61,522 nt of DNA from Bacteroidia bacterium (lineage in GTDB: Bacteria; Bacteroidota; Bacteroidia; Bacteroidales; VadinHA17). Below, one piece after another: positions 8,928-16,977 of the stretch. Within the stretch, counting starts at the first letter, position 1. Each line of letters starts with the position of its first letter. A program made the translations under genes and the position numbers. A model generated the notes under the pieces. The model searched no databases. It was not told the origin of the DNA and saw only the letters and a list, made by a program, of their open reading frames with translations. The stretch covers positions 1 through 61,522 of the forward strand of contig JAPLDX010000081.1 of NCBI GenBank assembly GCA_026391215.1, given 5' to 3'.

Positions 8928-10217
8928 TCAGGTGATCTTTTGTCTGTTTATCAAGCCAATAAGATATCTCGATTTAAATTGTCTGCTTGCGACGACTTGT
9001 TTAACAGGAGGGAGCTTTAATATTACACCTAAAACTGCGGCAAGAGCTCTGTGACTAAGCAGAACCTGATTGTCAAAGATCAGGTTCTGTAGTTTGCCTC
9101 TTTCAATTGCCATCATCACAACCCTGTGAACCGAATTGACTGGAGTGATCACTCGATCTTTTCTTGATTCAAGCTTGATGGCATTTTTGTTGCAGCCGGA
9201 GAGACAGACACCACAGCCCAGGCAGATATCATGATCCAGTTTTGCCTTCTTGCTAAGAGGCTTGACAGGATCATTTGCAGAAACCAGAGTCATAGCCTCA
9301 ACAGGACATAACGACACGCATTTGCCGCACCCGTTGCAATTATCGGCATTAATAACAGGGATAAAGCTTGTTGTATGTACAGGGTGCAAAAATCCAAACT
9401 TCCTTGCAGCAATAAGTGCTTCGCAGCAGCAACCGCAACAGTTACAGATAAAGTTCACCCTCTCCTGAACATTTTCTCCGAACTGTACAAGGTTGGTATC
9501 CCTGGCTTTCTGCAACAGATCCAGCCCTTCTGTGGCATCGACTTTTCTGGCTATCCCGTGGCGTGTAAGAGAATCTGCACTTTTATTGAATGTCATGCAG
9601 ATATCCATTTCAGCTTCACAATTCTTTCCGATATGCTGCATTTTATGCCGGCAATAACATATCCCTATTCCTATATGGGAGGTTGTTTTTATAACTTCTG
9701 AAGCTCTCTCATAATCAAGAACATGAAGAGAATTTTCGTTTGACAGGATTGTTTCGTTAACATATACCCTGCCAAGCTGAGTTTCACCCTGGGTAAACAG
9801 ACTTTTAATGAAGTCCTCTTCAACATTCAAATACTGGTAATAGAGCTCTGAAAGAGTCTTCTGGTCTATGTCATTCCTGTACCTCATCAGTGAGAACTCA
9901 AAGAATCCCGCCATTGGAGGGGGCATTGAATAAACAACATCATCCTTATCCTCAGCGTCTGCAAGGAGGCCGCGATCAGCTAGATCATTAAGGATTGTAC
10001 GTGCCTCTTCCTCTTTTACTTTCCATATTTTTGCAGCTTTCCGTGCATTAAACGGTTTGATCGGCAATAATGAAACAAGATCAGCTTCTCTTTCAGAAAA
10101 GAGTATTTTCAATATCTCAAAAAGCAGATCGGACCACGGTGCTCCCTGGGGGAACCTGTTGATGCGTTCAGTCAGTTTATAATAACTGTTCTGTTTGATA
10201 GTAATATGGTGTGCCAT
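8928..10217 (-). CDS. Winged-helix / 4Fe-4S ferredoxin-type protein
   Basis: A 429-residue cytoplasmic protein. Residues about 50-105 look like a winged helix (NARKAAKIWKVKEEEARTILNDLADRGLL). The middle is cysteine-rich: GICYCRHK, NCEAEMDIC, and FICNCCGCCCEA. Two classical 4Fe-4S motifs follow, CNGCGKCVSLCP and CLGCGVCLSGC, at about 290-345. The two C-x2-C-x2-C-x3-C motifs support an electron-transfer or Fe-S sensing role. The Cys-rich centre may hold further cofactors. The C-terminal 70 residues show no recognisable motif. The family is annotated only as 4Fe-4S binding; its partner is unknown and no oxidoreductase gene is adjacent. A perfect -7-type box lies upstream. Confidence 0.8.
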   Translation of the reverse strand: MAHHITIKQNSYYKLTERINRFPQGAPWSDLLFEILKILFSEREADLVSLLPIKPFNARKAAKIWKVKEEEARTILNDLADRGLLADAEDKDDVVYSMPPPMAGFFEFSLMRYRNDIDQKTLSELYYQYLNVEEDFIKSLFTQGETQLGRVYVNETILSNENSLHVLDYERASEVIKTTSHIGIGICYCRHKMQHIGKNCEAEMDICMTFNKSADSLTRHGIARKVDATEGLDLLQKARDTNLVQFGENVQERVNFICNCCGCCCEALIAARKFGFLHPVHTTSFIPVINADNCNGCGKCVSLCPVEAMTLVSANDPVKPLSKKAKLDHDICLGCGVCLSGCNKNAIKLESRKDRVITPVNSVHRVVMMAIERGKLQNLIFDNQVLLSHRALAAVLGVILKLPPVKQVVASRQFKSRYLIGLINRQKIT

Positions 10218-10257
10218 AATTTCAGGCTTCTCTGTTGAACAACTTGTCTCAGTAAAT

Positions 10258-10265
10258 CAAAGATA
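10258..10265 (-). promoter_or_regulatory. Putative -7 promoter box for the Fe-S protein gene
   Basis: On the minus strand the octamer reads TATCTTTG, an exact match to the Bacteroidota TAnnTTTG -7 element, 40 bp before the ATG at 10217. No clear TTTG -33 partner was found. Confidence 0.4.
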
Positions 10266-10307
10266 TTGAATTTAAGGATTTGAATAATATACCATACTAT
10301 ATAATAA

Positions 10308-10590
10308 GGGCTTTAGTCCAATGGTAGGAATTGGACTAAAGTCCTTAAAAAGGGGATGGACTTCTTTATCGTCAGCTGAAGCTGACGGTAACTGAAAAAT
10401 TACTTTAATAGTTTGTGTGTTAAAAAATTATCCCTGGTTAAGAATATTTTGAAATCAATATCTTCCATTACCGTTAGCTTCAGCTGACAGCAACAAAAGT
10501 TACTTTTCTAGTTGTTTAATATTGGATGAATTGCCGTTGGCTTCAGCCAATGGTTAGCAGAAATCCCCGGAATAGGGGCTTTAGCCCAAT
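10308..10590 (+). repeat. Composite hairpin repeat, left copy (REP-like)
   Basis: This copy fills most of the 437-bp gap between the Fe-S gene and the transposase. In order it holds GGGCTTTAGTCCAA (10308), TTGGACTAAAGTCC (10331), a 9-bp-stem hairpin centred on GTCAGCTGAAGCTGAC (10371), an imperfect hairpin CCGTTAGCTTCAGCTGACAG (10471), CCGTTGGCTTCAGCCAATGG (10534) and GGGCTTTAGCCC (10576). Each hairpin has a long GC stem and a two-base loop. The block from the second to the fifth hairpin recurs almost base for base after the transposase, in direct orientation. The remaining bases up to the transposase start show nothing recognisable. Confidence 0.85.
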
Positions 10591-10654
10591 TTGTTTTGCC
10601 AAATAAATCCAATTTTATTATCTTTATTCTGTTATTCGCTAGCATTTCTAAAGT

Positions 10655-11089
10655 ATGTCTTATTTAAGAATTCTGGTCCATTGCGTATGGACCACTAAAA
10701 ACAGGATTCCTTTTCTAAAAGATGAAATCAGGGATAAAGTGATATGTCATATCCGTGAGAATGCTCAGAAGAAAGGTATTTATATTGATCATATAAACGG
10801 ATATTATCAACATCTCCATGCATTGATATCACTTGGGGGTAAACAAAATATCTCAGATATTGTGCAATTAATAAAGGGAGAGAGTTCATTCTGGATTAAC
10901 AAAAACAAGTTAACCAGAATGAGGTTTGAATGGCAGGATGATTTTTATTCAGTTTCAATTGGAATGGCTCAGATTGAGACATTAAGACAATATATAAGGA
11001 ATCAACCAGGACATCATGCAACAGTCTCTTTTAAGGAAGAATTAGAAAAAATAATTCAGGAATACCAGCTACAGAAGAAATTGGACTAA
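10655..11089 (+). CDS. IS200-like Y1 transposase (REP-associated type)
   Basis: A 144-residue single-domain HUH transposase (Y1_Tnp). It has the HUH motif QHLHALI (His53, His55) and the conserved QYIRNQPGHH segment that carries the candidate catalytic Tyr113. The family nicks and joins single-stranded DNA at hairpins. The size is normal and no frameshift is seen, so it may be functional. Its stop codon TAA (11087-11089) is the loop of a GGACT-AA-AGTCC hairpin that opens the right flanking repeat, so the gene end and the repeat are fused. Near-identical repeats on both sides, and no TnpB or accessory gene, fit a RAYT-type domesticated transposase rather than a plain IS200. That is inference from arrangement. 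Confidence 0.85.
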   Translation: MSYLRILVHCVWTTKNRIPFLKDEIRDKVICHIRENAQKKGIYIDHINGYYQHLHALISLGGKQNISDIVQLIKGESSFWINKNKLTRMRFEWQDDFYSVSIGMAQIETLRQYIRNQPGHHATVSFKEELEKIIQEYQLQKKLD

Positions 11090-11340
11090 AGTCCCATAAG
11101 ATAGAGAGCCTCATTACCGTCAGCTGAAGCTGACGGCAACTGAAAAATTACTTTAATAGTTTGTGTGTTAAAAAATTATCCCTGGTTAAGAATATTTAGA
11201 AATCAATATCTTCCATTGCCGTTAGCTCTAGCTGACAGCAACAAAAGTTACTTTTCTAGTTGTTTAATATTGGATGAATTGCCGTTGGCTTCAGCCAACG
11301 GTTGATAGGCCATCATCAAAATAGGGCTTTAGCACAATTG
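11081..11340 (+). repeat. Composite hairpin repeat, right copy (REP-like)
   Basis: A direct repeat of the block upstream of the transposase. It has TTGGACTAAAGTCC (11081), CCGTCAGCTGAAGCTGACGG (11117, perfect 9-bp stem with GA loop), an imperfect GTTAGCTCTAGCTGAC (11221), CCGTTGGCTTCAGCCAACGG (11282, perfect 9-bp stem with TC loop) and a decayed GGGCTTTAGCACAATTG (11324). The sequence between the hairpins, including AAAAATTACTTTAATAGTTT and GGATGAATTGCCG, is almost unchanged from the left copy, which indicates recent duplication. It fills the 330-bp gap before the next gene. The last 80 bp show nothing else. Confidence 0.85.
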
Positions 11341-11419
11341 ATTTATTTGACTAGTATCTCAAACTTTCTTAGCTTTATCACAAAGAACGATTAATCAAAT
11401 CAGTATAAGCCATAAACTT

Positions 11420-12385
11420 TTGGGAGAGACTAAACATAAAAAAATAAGCAAAAGCGAAACCGGTATCATACTGATCCCTTCATATATTTTATTAATTTAT
11501 TTCCTGGGTATAATAAGCTGTAGTAATTCTTCTGATAACAGAAATCAAACAATCGATACCATAGGTGTCAATATCATTGGTTATGATCTGACCTGCCCGG
11601 ATGAAACAATTATCCTGCCGCCTGTTCTTCATGAAATATCGGGCATAACTGTAATTGATTCATCATCAGTTGCATGCGTACAGGATGAGAACGGTATTGT
11701 CTTTATATATGATATACAACGGAAAGAAATCAAAAAACAACTTACGTTTCATGGCAATGGCGATTACGAAGGGATAACACTGGCAAATGATACAATTTAT
11801 GTATTGCGAAGCGATGGAGTGTTATTTGAAATTACTGATCTTAAATCTTCAGTCATAGCGGAAAAGATTCTTTTATCAAAGCTTTCAGATATTGAGAATG
11901 AAGGTTTGTGTTATTACCGGAAAAGCAACATGCTTTTAATTGCACCCAAAGATAAGCCCAAAAAGGAGTCTGAAGATAAGGATAGACGAGGAATCTACGG
12001 ATTTGACCTTAATACACGGGAACTCATTAAAAAACCCGGAATAATCATTGATTTATCTGCAATAAATGAATTTGCTGCAGACAATAAGATTATAGTTCAG
12101 GCAAAAAGCGGGAATAAGGATAAAGAAGGCAATCCAGACATTAAATTCAGACCTTCTGCTATAGGTATTCATCCTGTTACTGATAAGTTCTTCGTTTTAT
12201 CTGCAACTGATCAAATGTTATTTTTTTTTGATTTAGACGGGACTATAGAATATATGGTTTACCTGAATCCTGAAATATTCAACATGCCTGAAGGGATTGC
12301 CTTTTTTGAGAACGGAGATATGCTGATATCAAATGAAGGGCAGAATATGAATGCTACATTGTTAAGATTCAATTATATAAAGTAA
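11420..12385 (+). CDS. SdiA-regulated-like lipoprotein
   Basis: A protein of about 321 residues. A hydrophobic N-terminus ends in LGIISC, a plausible lipobox, so the mature protein is probably lipid-anchored. The remainder resembles the SdiA-regulated family, a beta-propeller-like fold: HEISGITVIDSSSVACVQDENG, then GDYEGITLANDTIYVLRSDG and DIENEGLCY, which match the family's repeated signatures. Start: no ATG is in frame near the signal peptide. TTG at 11420 is the best candidate, with GGGAGAG overlapping it rather than upstream, so the exact start is uncertain. It converges with the DUF4956 gene, leaving 11 bp. The role of the family is not established. Confidence 0.7.
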   Translation: MGETKHKKISKSETGIILIPSYILLIYFLGIISCSNSSDNRNQTIDTIGVNIIGYDLTCPDETIILPPVLHEISGITVIDSSSVACVQDENGIVFIYDIQRKEIKKQLTFHGNGDYEGITLANDTIYVLRSDGVLFEITDLKSSVIAEKILLSKLSDIENEGLCYYRKSNMLLIAPKDKPKKESEDKDRRGIYGFDLNTRELIKKPGIIIDLSAINEFAADNKIIVQAKSGNKDKEGNPDIKFRPSAIGIHPVTDKFFVLSATDQMLFFFDLDGTIEYMVYLNPEIFNMPEGIAFFENGDMLISNEGQNMNATLLRFNYIK

Positions 12386-12396
12386 CCTGGGGAATC

Positions 12397-12996
12397 TTAA
12401 TAATTCTTATAATATATATCCAGCCGTGCGACTTTATCTTTATAGTTTATTCTTCGTATTTTGACCCTTGTGACATCTTTACCGGTCAGTTCGGAAATAT
12501 CCTTTATCAATTTTTGGTTTTTGGCTGATCTGAGCAATTCCAGGTTTTCATAGATAATTGTATGTTTCACTATGCTATGTCTGGCTGTGAACCGCTCAAG
12601 CAGAATTGCAGAAACGCAGATAATAATGTTGAATATGATTACTCCAAGCACAGGAAATCCAATCAGCTTCAGGGAATTGATCACCGAAATCCCTATTACT
12701 GTGAAAATATACGACATATCCTTCAGGCTGAAATTTATTGTCCTGAACCTTAGGATGGCAAATATGGCAAACAAGCCAAAGGCCATGCCAATTTCAATCC
12801 AGACGGATTTCAGCATAGCGGTAATAAAAAAGACAGTTATACCCATCAGGAAAAAGGTAAACAGGAACTTCTCCTTCTTTGAGTATCTGAAATATATACC
12901 CCATATCAGGATGATGAGAAATAAAAGGTGAATAATAAAACGTATCAAAATCCCGAAGAAATCCGGATTATTCAAATTGAAAAAGTTGTCAGACAT
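12397..12996 (-). CDS. DUF4956 membrane protein
   Basis: A 199-residue protein with four hydrophobic segments in the first 140 residues (FGILIRFIIHLLFLIILIWG; FLFTFFLMGITVFFITAML; MSYIFTVIGISVINSL; LGVIIFNIIICVSAILLE), followed by a soluble C-terminal tail of about 65 residues. The sequence AIFAILRFRTINFSLKDMSYIF is the conserved core of DUF4956. It is the last gene of a minus-strand trio (FMN-binding protein, CotH-like protein, DUF4956) with a 17-bp gap to the CotH-like gene. Elsewhere DUF4956 is often found beside CotH and VTC/polyphosphate-polymerase domain proteins; no VTC protein is present here. Confidence 0.85.
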   Translation of the reverse strand: MSDNFFNLNNPDFFGILIRFIIHLLFLIILIWGIYFRYSKKEKFLFTFFLMGITVFFITAMLKSVWIEIGMAFGLFAIFAILRFRTINFSLKDMSYIFTVIGISVINSLKLIGFPVLGVIIFNIIICVSAILLERFTARHSIVKHTIIYENLELLRSAKNQKLIKDISELTGKDVTRVKIRRINYKDKVARLDIYYKNY

Positions 12997-13013
12997 ATAT
13001 CTTAATAATTAGT

Positions 13014-14084
13014 TTAGAAATTCTTACAGCTATTCATTAAATCTTCAATAACAATATTTCTTGCAGCCAGCTGGTCAAAAAAACCATCCAGGTATGTCAT
13101 AGTTTCCTTTTTTAAACTCTTATTCAAATAGGGGAATTCATTTATTACTCTGTAAAATTCTTCCTTCTTCAGCGAAAATGTCTCCAGGTCCTTCAGGAAC
13201 ACTTCCCTTCTCCTGCAAATGCCTGTAAAAAGCCTTTCCCGGACAGACTCCAGTCCTGTTTCTTCAACAGGAATGGCATAGGAAGGATCCACAAGCCCTG
13301 TCCAGTCAAAATCATAGGGAACAGCTATTGCCAGCCCTGTCGGATCAAAAATACTGGGCTTTAATACTTTAACATTATGTTGTCCGGGTATTGACCAATC
13401 ATAGTTTCCTATCATATAATTGAATATAGCCATCCTGTCCATTATCCGGGGAATAATGTTTTTCTGCGTCAGGTTTGGCGTTTTGACCTGAAAAGTATTT
13501 GTCCTGTCAGCCAGCATTTCCACAGGCTCTATGAAGATCCCATAATGGCGGATTGGTTTCCTTTTCTTTTCGGTATCGATGAAGTTTATGGCAAGGAGCC
13601 TCACCCTGAAGCTTGTATCAGTCAGAACACTATATAGCTTGTATGCCAGATATTCTCTTAATATGTATTCTTCATATATTTTTCCTGACCTGCATTCGGT
13701 AACCAGCTTTATTTTATCTATGCTGTCCAGATCAGTATATCCGAAATCCGTTTTTTTAAGGTTCAATTCAATAGGCGGGAAAAAACAGAATGAATTGCGG
13801 AATACCCCGCGGGTTCTCAATTTAATATCCCTGCTGATGGAATCTGTTTCACCTGTATGAAAAGTGATATTGGCTGGTAAATATTCTTTCTTCGGTCTGG
13901 TCCTGAAATAAGTCGAGAGATCAAACCGCAGAGTAATTTCAAGAAGATCGTCATCCTCAAAGAGTCTGAAACTCTTATATATTGTATCAGTATTTCCGGA
14001 CAGGATCCAAGTATCATCATTTTGCCCATAACCCGGTGAGGCAAGAAAAATCGCCAGGAATAGCGGTAAAAATCTCTTTATCAT
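13014..14084 (-). CDS. CotH-like kinase-fold protein, secreted
   Basis: A 356-residue protein with a signal peptide (MIKRFLPLFLAIFLASPGYG). The body resembles the CotH family, secreted kinase-like proteins: RDIKLRTRGVFRNSFCFFPP, an Arg/Glu-rich core YEEYILREYLAYKLY, then NYMIGNYDWSIPGQHNVKVL and VPYDFDWTGLVDPSYA, which correspond to the catalytic-loop and DFD-type metal-binding segments of CotH. It is shorter and more divergent than Bacillus CotH, so the kinase activity is unproven. It sits between the FMN-binding gene (56 bp upstream) and DUF4956 (17 bp downstream), probably in one operon. Confidence 0.75.
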   Translation of the reverse strand: MIKRFLPLFLAIFLASPGYGQNDDTWILSGNTDTIYKSFRLFEDDDLLEITLRFDLSTYFRTRPKKEYLPANITFHTGETDSISRDIKLRTRGVFRNSFCFFPPIELNLKKTDFGYTDLDSIDKIKLVTECRSGKIYEEYILREYLAYKLYSVLTDTSFRVRLLAINFIDTEKKRKPIRHYGIFIEPVEMLADRTNTFQVKTPNLTQKNIIPRIMDRMAIFNYMIGNYDWSIPGQHNVKVLKPSIFDPTGLAIAVPYDFDWTGLVDPSYAIPVEETGLESVRERLFTGICRRREVFLKDLETFSLKKEEFYRVINEFPYLNKSLKKETMTYLDGFFDQLAARNIVIEDLMNSCKNF

Positions 14085-14140
14085 ATTATATCAAATTTAT
14101 TAAAATAATATGACTCAGGATAATAATAGCAATAAAAATA

Positions 14141-14608
14141 TTACCGGATTTTCTTTAATGCTTCCAGGGTTGATGCTTTGAAAATATTATATGACCATGT
14201 TGCACCGGACATAGCATCTATTTTATTGATATCCTGAGTTTTAATCAGCTTATTTGGATATGTCTTAACGCCCTTCCAGTCGTTTTTGACCTGCTTTATA
14301 TACTCCGGGTTTCCTTTGTAATGCTTTTTGTATTTACCGGTGAATGTTTCATGAAGGCTTGAATCCCTGATCATGAAATTTACTCCGGCAAGCAATCCGC
14401 CTTCAACTGTTATCCTGACTTTTCCCCAGTAGGGTTCTTCAGTATAGGTGTGCCTTGACTGTCCCTCATATATGCCATCCTGGTATTTAAGGAGAGTATC
14501 CTGGACCATGGACATACTTGAACTTTGTGCATTACCAGTATAACAAGTTGAAGTCAGAATCAGCATCGCAACAACAGCGGCAGCAAAAAAAGTCCCCGTT
14601 TTTTTCAT
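14141..14608 (-). CDS. Exported FMN-binding domain protein
   Basis: A 155-residue protein with a cleavable signal peptide (about 1-27). It carries an FMN_bind domain: KYQDGIYEGQS at the start, GKVRITVEGGLLAGV, and DAMSGATWSYNIF near residues 131-143. The SGATWS sequence fits the (S/T)GA(T)x(S/T) flavinylation motif, in which ApbE attaches FMN covalently to the Thr. It is therefore probably a periplasmic one-flavin redox carrier. No ApbE or Rnf/Nqr gene lies in the window. It is the first gene of the trio with the CotH-like and DUF4956 genes, and is divergent from TIR paralogue 3 across 142 bp. Confidence 0.85.
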   Translation of the reverse strand: MKKTGTFFAAAVVAMLILTSTCYTGNAQSSSMSMVQDTLLKYQDGIYEGQSRHTYTEEPYWGKVRITVEGGLLAGVNFMIRDSSLHETFTGKYKKHYKGNPEYIKQVKNDWKGVKTYPNKLIKTQDINKIDAMSGATWSYNIFKASTLEALKKIR

Positions 14609-14701
14609 CTTTATTTGGCTCAGTTAATAATTGTTTCTGAATCATAAAATTAAGTAAAAATTTCATCTATTAGACACAATGACAGGCCCCTATCATTTTT
14701 A

Positions 14702-14736
14702 TTTGATTTTTGTTTTCAATTATGTAACTTTATCAC
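14702..14736 (+). promoter_or_regulatory. Candidate promoter of TIR paralogue 3
   Basis: TTTG at 14702-14705 is followed after 19 bp by TAACTTTATCAC at 14725, close to the Bacteroidota -33/-7 pair (TTTG and TAnnTTTG). The ATG is 14 bp further. The 12-mer is identical to the one before TIR paralogue 2. Confidence 0.5.
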
Positions 14737-14750
14737 AATGAACCCATAAC

Positions 14751-16955
14751 ATGACCAGCCTCATCCCCGGATTTGAATATGACATCTTCATCAGCTACCG
14801 TCAGAAGGACAATAAAGGCGACAGGTGGGTAAGCGAGTTCGTAGAGGCGCTCAAAACCGAGCTCGAATCGACATTCAAAGAAGAGGTAAGCGTTTATTTT
14901 GACATTAATCCTCATGACGGCCTCCTCGAAACTCACGATGTCGATGCCTCACTCAAAGAGAAGCTGAAATGTGCTGTTTTCATCCCAATTATATCACGTA
15001 CTTATTGTGATCCCAAATCCTTTGCCTGGGTGAACGAGTTCAAGACATTTATTGAGCAGGCATCCAAAGATCAGTATGGTTTGAAGGTAAAGCTACAAGG
15101 CGGAAACGTTGCCAGCCGGGTGCTTCCTGTTCAGATCCATGATCTTGACGCTGATGACAAAAAGCTGGTTGAAAGCGAACTGGGAGGATTCCTTCGGGGG
15201 ATTGAATTTATTTACAAGGAACCTGGAGTAAACCGTCCGCTCAGGGCAAATGAGGATCATCAGGATAATAATCTTAATAAGACGTTTTACAGGAATCAGA
15301 TAAACAAGGTTGCAAACGCGATAAAAGAGATCATTACCGGATTAAAGAATCCAGTCCGCGAAGTGACAGAACCTTTAAAGAAAACTAAAGAACAAAAACC
15401 TTCAGCAAAGAAAAATCGCAAAAACAAAATCATTGCAGGTGCTTTAATATTTCTGGCATCGATTGTGGCAGGGTATTTCATCGTACATGGATTGATTAAA
15501 CCCGTAAAAATGACAGAGAAGAGTATTGCTGTCCTTCCCTTTGAGAATTACAGTGACGATCCTTCACAGGAAGCTGCCTGCCTGAGCCTGACTGATGAGA
15601 TTATCAGGCACCTTTATAAGATCAGATCAATTGACAGGATTGCAACCATGCAATCAGTAATTCAATATAAGGGTTCAAAAGAAAATCCCTCAAAGATTGC
15701 ATCTGACCTGAAAGTGAACTACCTGGTCCTGGGCAACTATAAAAAATATGGAGACAAAGTCAGAATGAATGTCTACCTGGTGGATCCAAATAATGACAAA
15801 TATATCTGGGAAGATCAATATGACAACATTTACTCAGCCGAAGAGGTAATTACGATTCAGTCAGATATAGCATTAAAGATAGCCGCAGGGCTTGATGCGA
15901 ATCTTACCGAGGAAGAGAACAAAAGCATATTTAGAATAGGAACGAAAAATGATGAGGCTTTTGAGGCGCTTCAGATAGCCAAATCCATAAGTTTTATGAC
16001 AACCGGTGCTAGTGTTAATCAACTGGCTGATTCAGGGATGAAATATGCACTGAAAGCAACGGAATTTGATCCATATTACGGTGAGGCATATGCATATGCC
16101 GGAATGTTTTGTATTACGAAGGCAGGTAATTTCGGCAGCGGAGGAATTGAATTTCAGAAGACGATACCTGAAGCGATGCGATATGAGAAGAGAGCATTAA
16201 GTCTTGATCATGAGTGTGCTATGGCTTACATGGTCCTTGGAATTTATGAAATGTATTATGAGTACAACTTTATTAAGGCAGATTCAGCTTTAAGAAAAGC
16301 AGCTGATCTGGAGCCAAATGGCAATTATCTATATTATGTATTGATAGATTTCTATGTAAAGATGGGAAATTATTTGGAAGCTGTTAATTTGATCAGTCTT
16401 TGCATGCAAAAAGGAATGGATATTGAGGAAAACACAGTATTCCTGGCTATGATGAAAGGCTCCGGATTCAGCGCTTCCCATGATGAGATTTACAATTTTC
16501 AGTACAAGGCAAACATTATTGATGCTTCTCTCGGGGAGAGATTCTTCTGGCTGCAGGAGTATGACTCTGCACTTTATTACCTGAACAGAAGCAAAACCAG
16601 TAAACCGGAACTGGGAACTGTTCCGAAGTATCAATCCTATATTGCAGTCGCATCTTTCAAAAAAGGCAGAAACCAGGAATGTGAGTCAATAATTGAAAAC
16701 CTGAAAGAAAAAAGTAAATATACACTGATCGGAAGCGCCGATTTCTATGTGGCAGGAGCCTATTGTATGATAAACCAGAAGGACTCAGCATTTGTCTGGC
16801 TTGAAAAGGCTTATCAGACCCGCAGCCCAGAGATCTCCTGGCTGAAAGCCGATCCGATGTTTGATAATCTTAAAGACGATCCGCGTTATTGGGATTTGTA
16901 TGAAAGAGTCGGGTTTAAAGTTTATGATGATTATATCGCAGGAAGGGGGAAATAG
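14751..16955 (+). CDS. TIR-transmembrane-TolB-like-TPR protein, paralogue 3
   Basis: A 734-residue paralogue. The TIR-like domain is at about 8-200 (YDIFISYRQKDNK; FAWVNEFK with the conserved Glu; LGGFLRGIEFIYKEPGVNRPL near its end). A lysine-rich linker precedes a transmembrane helix at about 226-247. A TolB-like domain starts EKSIAVLPFENYSDDP at about 257, and TPR-like helices fill about 400-700. The C-terminus (RVGFKVYDDYIAGRGK) is nearly the same as that of paralogue 2. The TIR half is conserved across all three copies while the TPR half varies. This is what would be expected if the periplasmic part recognises different partners and the cytoplasmic part keeps one output; that reading is inference. 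A solo hairpin repeat follows immediately. Confidence 0.85.
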   Translation: MTSLIPGFEYDIFISYRQKDNKGDRWVSEFVEALKTELESTFKEEVSVYFDINPHDGLLETHDVDASLKEKLKCAVFIPIISRTYCDPKSFAWVNEFKTFIEQASKDQYGLKVKLQGGNVASRVLPVQIHDLDADDKKLVESELGGFLRGIEFIYKEPGVNRPLRANEDHQDNNLNKTFYRNQINKVANAIKEIITGLKNPVREVTEPLKKTKEQKPSAKKNRKNKIIAGALIFLASIVAGYFIVHGLIKPVKMTEKSIAVLPFENYSDDPSQEAACLSLTDEIIRHLYKIRSIDRIATMQSVIQYKGSKENPSKIASDLKVNYLVLGNYKKYGDKVRMNVYLVDPNNDKYIWEDQYDNIYSAEEVITIQSDIALKIAAGLDANLTEEENKSIFRIGTKNDEAFEALQIAKSISFMTTGASVNQLADSGMKYALKATEFDPYYGEAYAYAGMFCITKAGNFGSGGIEFQKTIPEAMRYEKRALSLDHECAMAYMVLGIYEMYYEYNFIKADSALRKAADLEPNGNYLYYVLIDFYVKMGNYLEAVNLISLCMQKGMDIEENTVFLAMMKGSGFSASHDEIYNFQYKANIIDASLGERFFWLQEYDSALYYLNRSKTSKPELGTVPKYQSYIAVASFKKGRNQECESIIENLKEKSKYTLIGSADFYVAGAYCMINQKDSAFVWLEKAYQTRSPEISWLKADPMFDNLKDDPRYWDLYERVGFKVYDDYIAGRGK

Positions 16956-16977
16956 AAAGTTATTTATCTCTAAGTGA

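Noticed and set aside
9250..9701. Two plus-strand frames opposite the Fe-S protein, one with cysteine residues
   Set aside because: They are antisense to the strongly supported Fe-S gene and match no family.
10308..11340. A composite transposon bounded by the repeats
   Set aside because: The flanks are hairpin blocks without their own transposases, and no cargo gene lies between besides the single Y1 transposase.
8..16955. TIR genes as a Thoeris, CBASS or other known defence system
   Set aside because: No ThsA, cyclase, SIR2, Argonaute or other partner gene is in the window, and the TIRs are membrane-anchored with TPRs.
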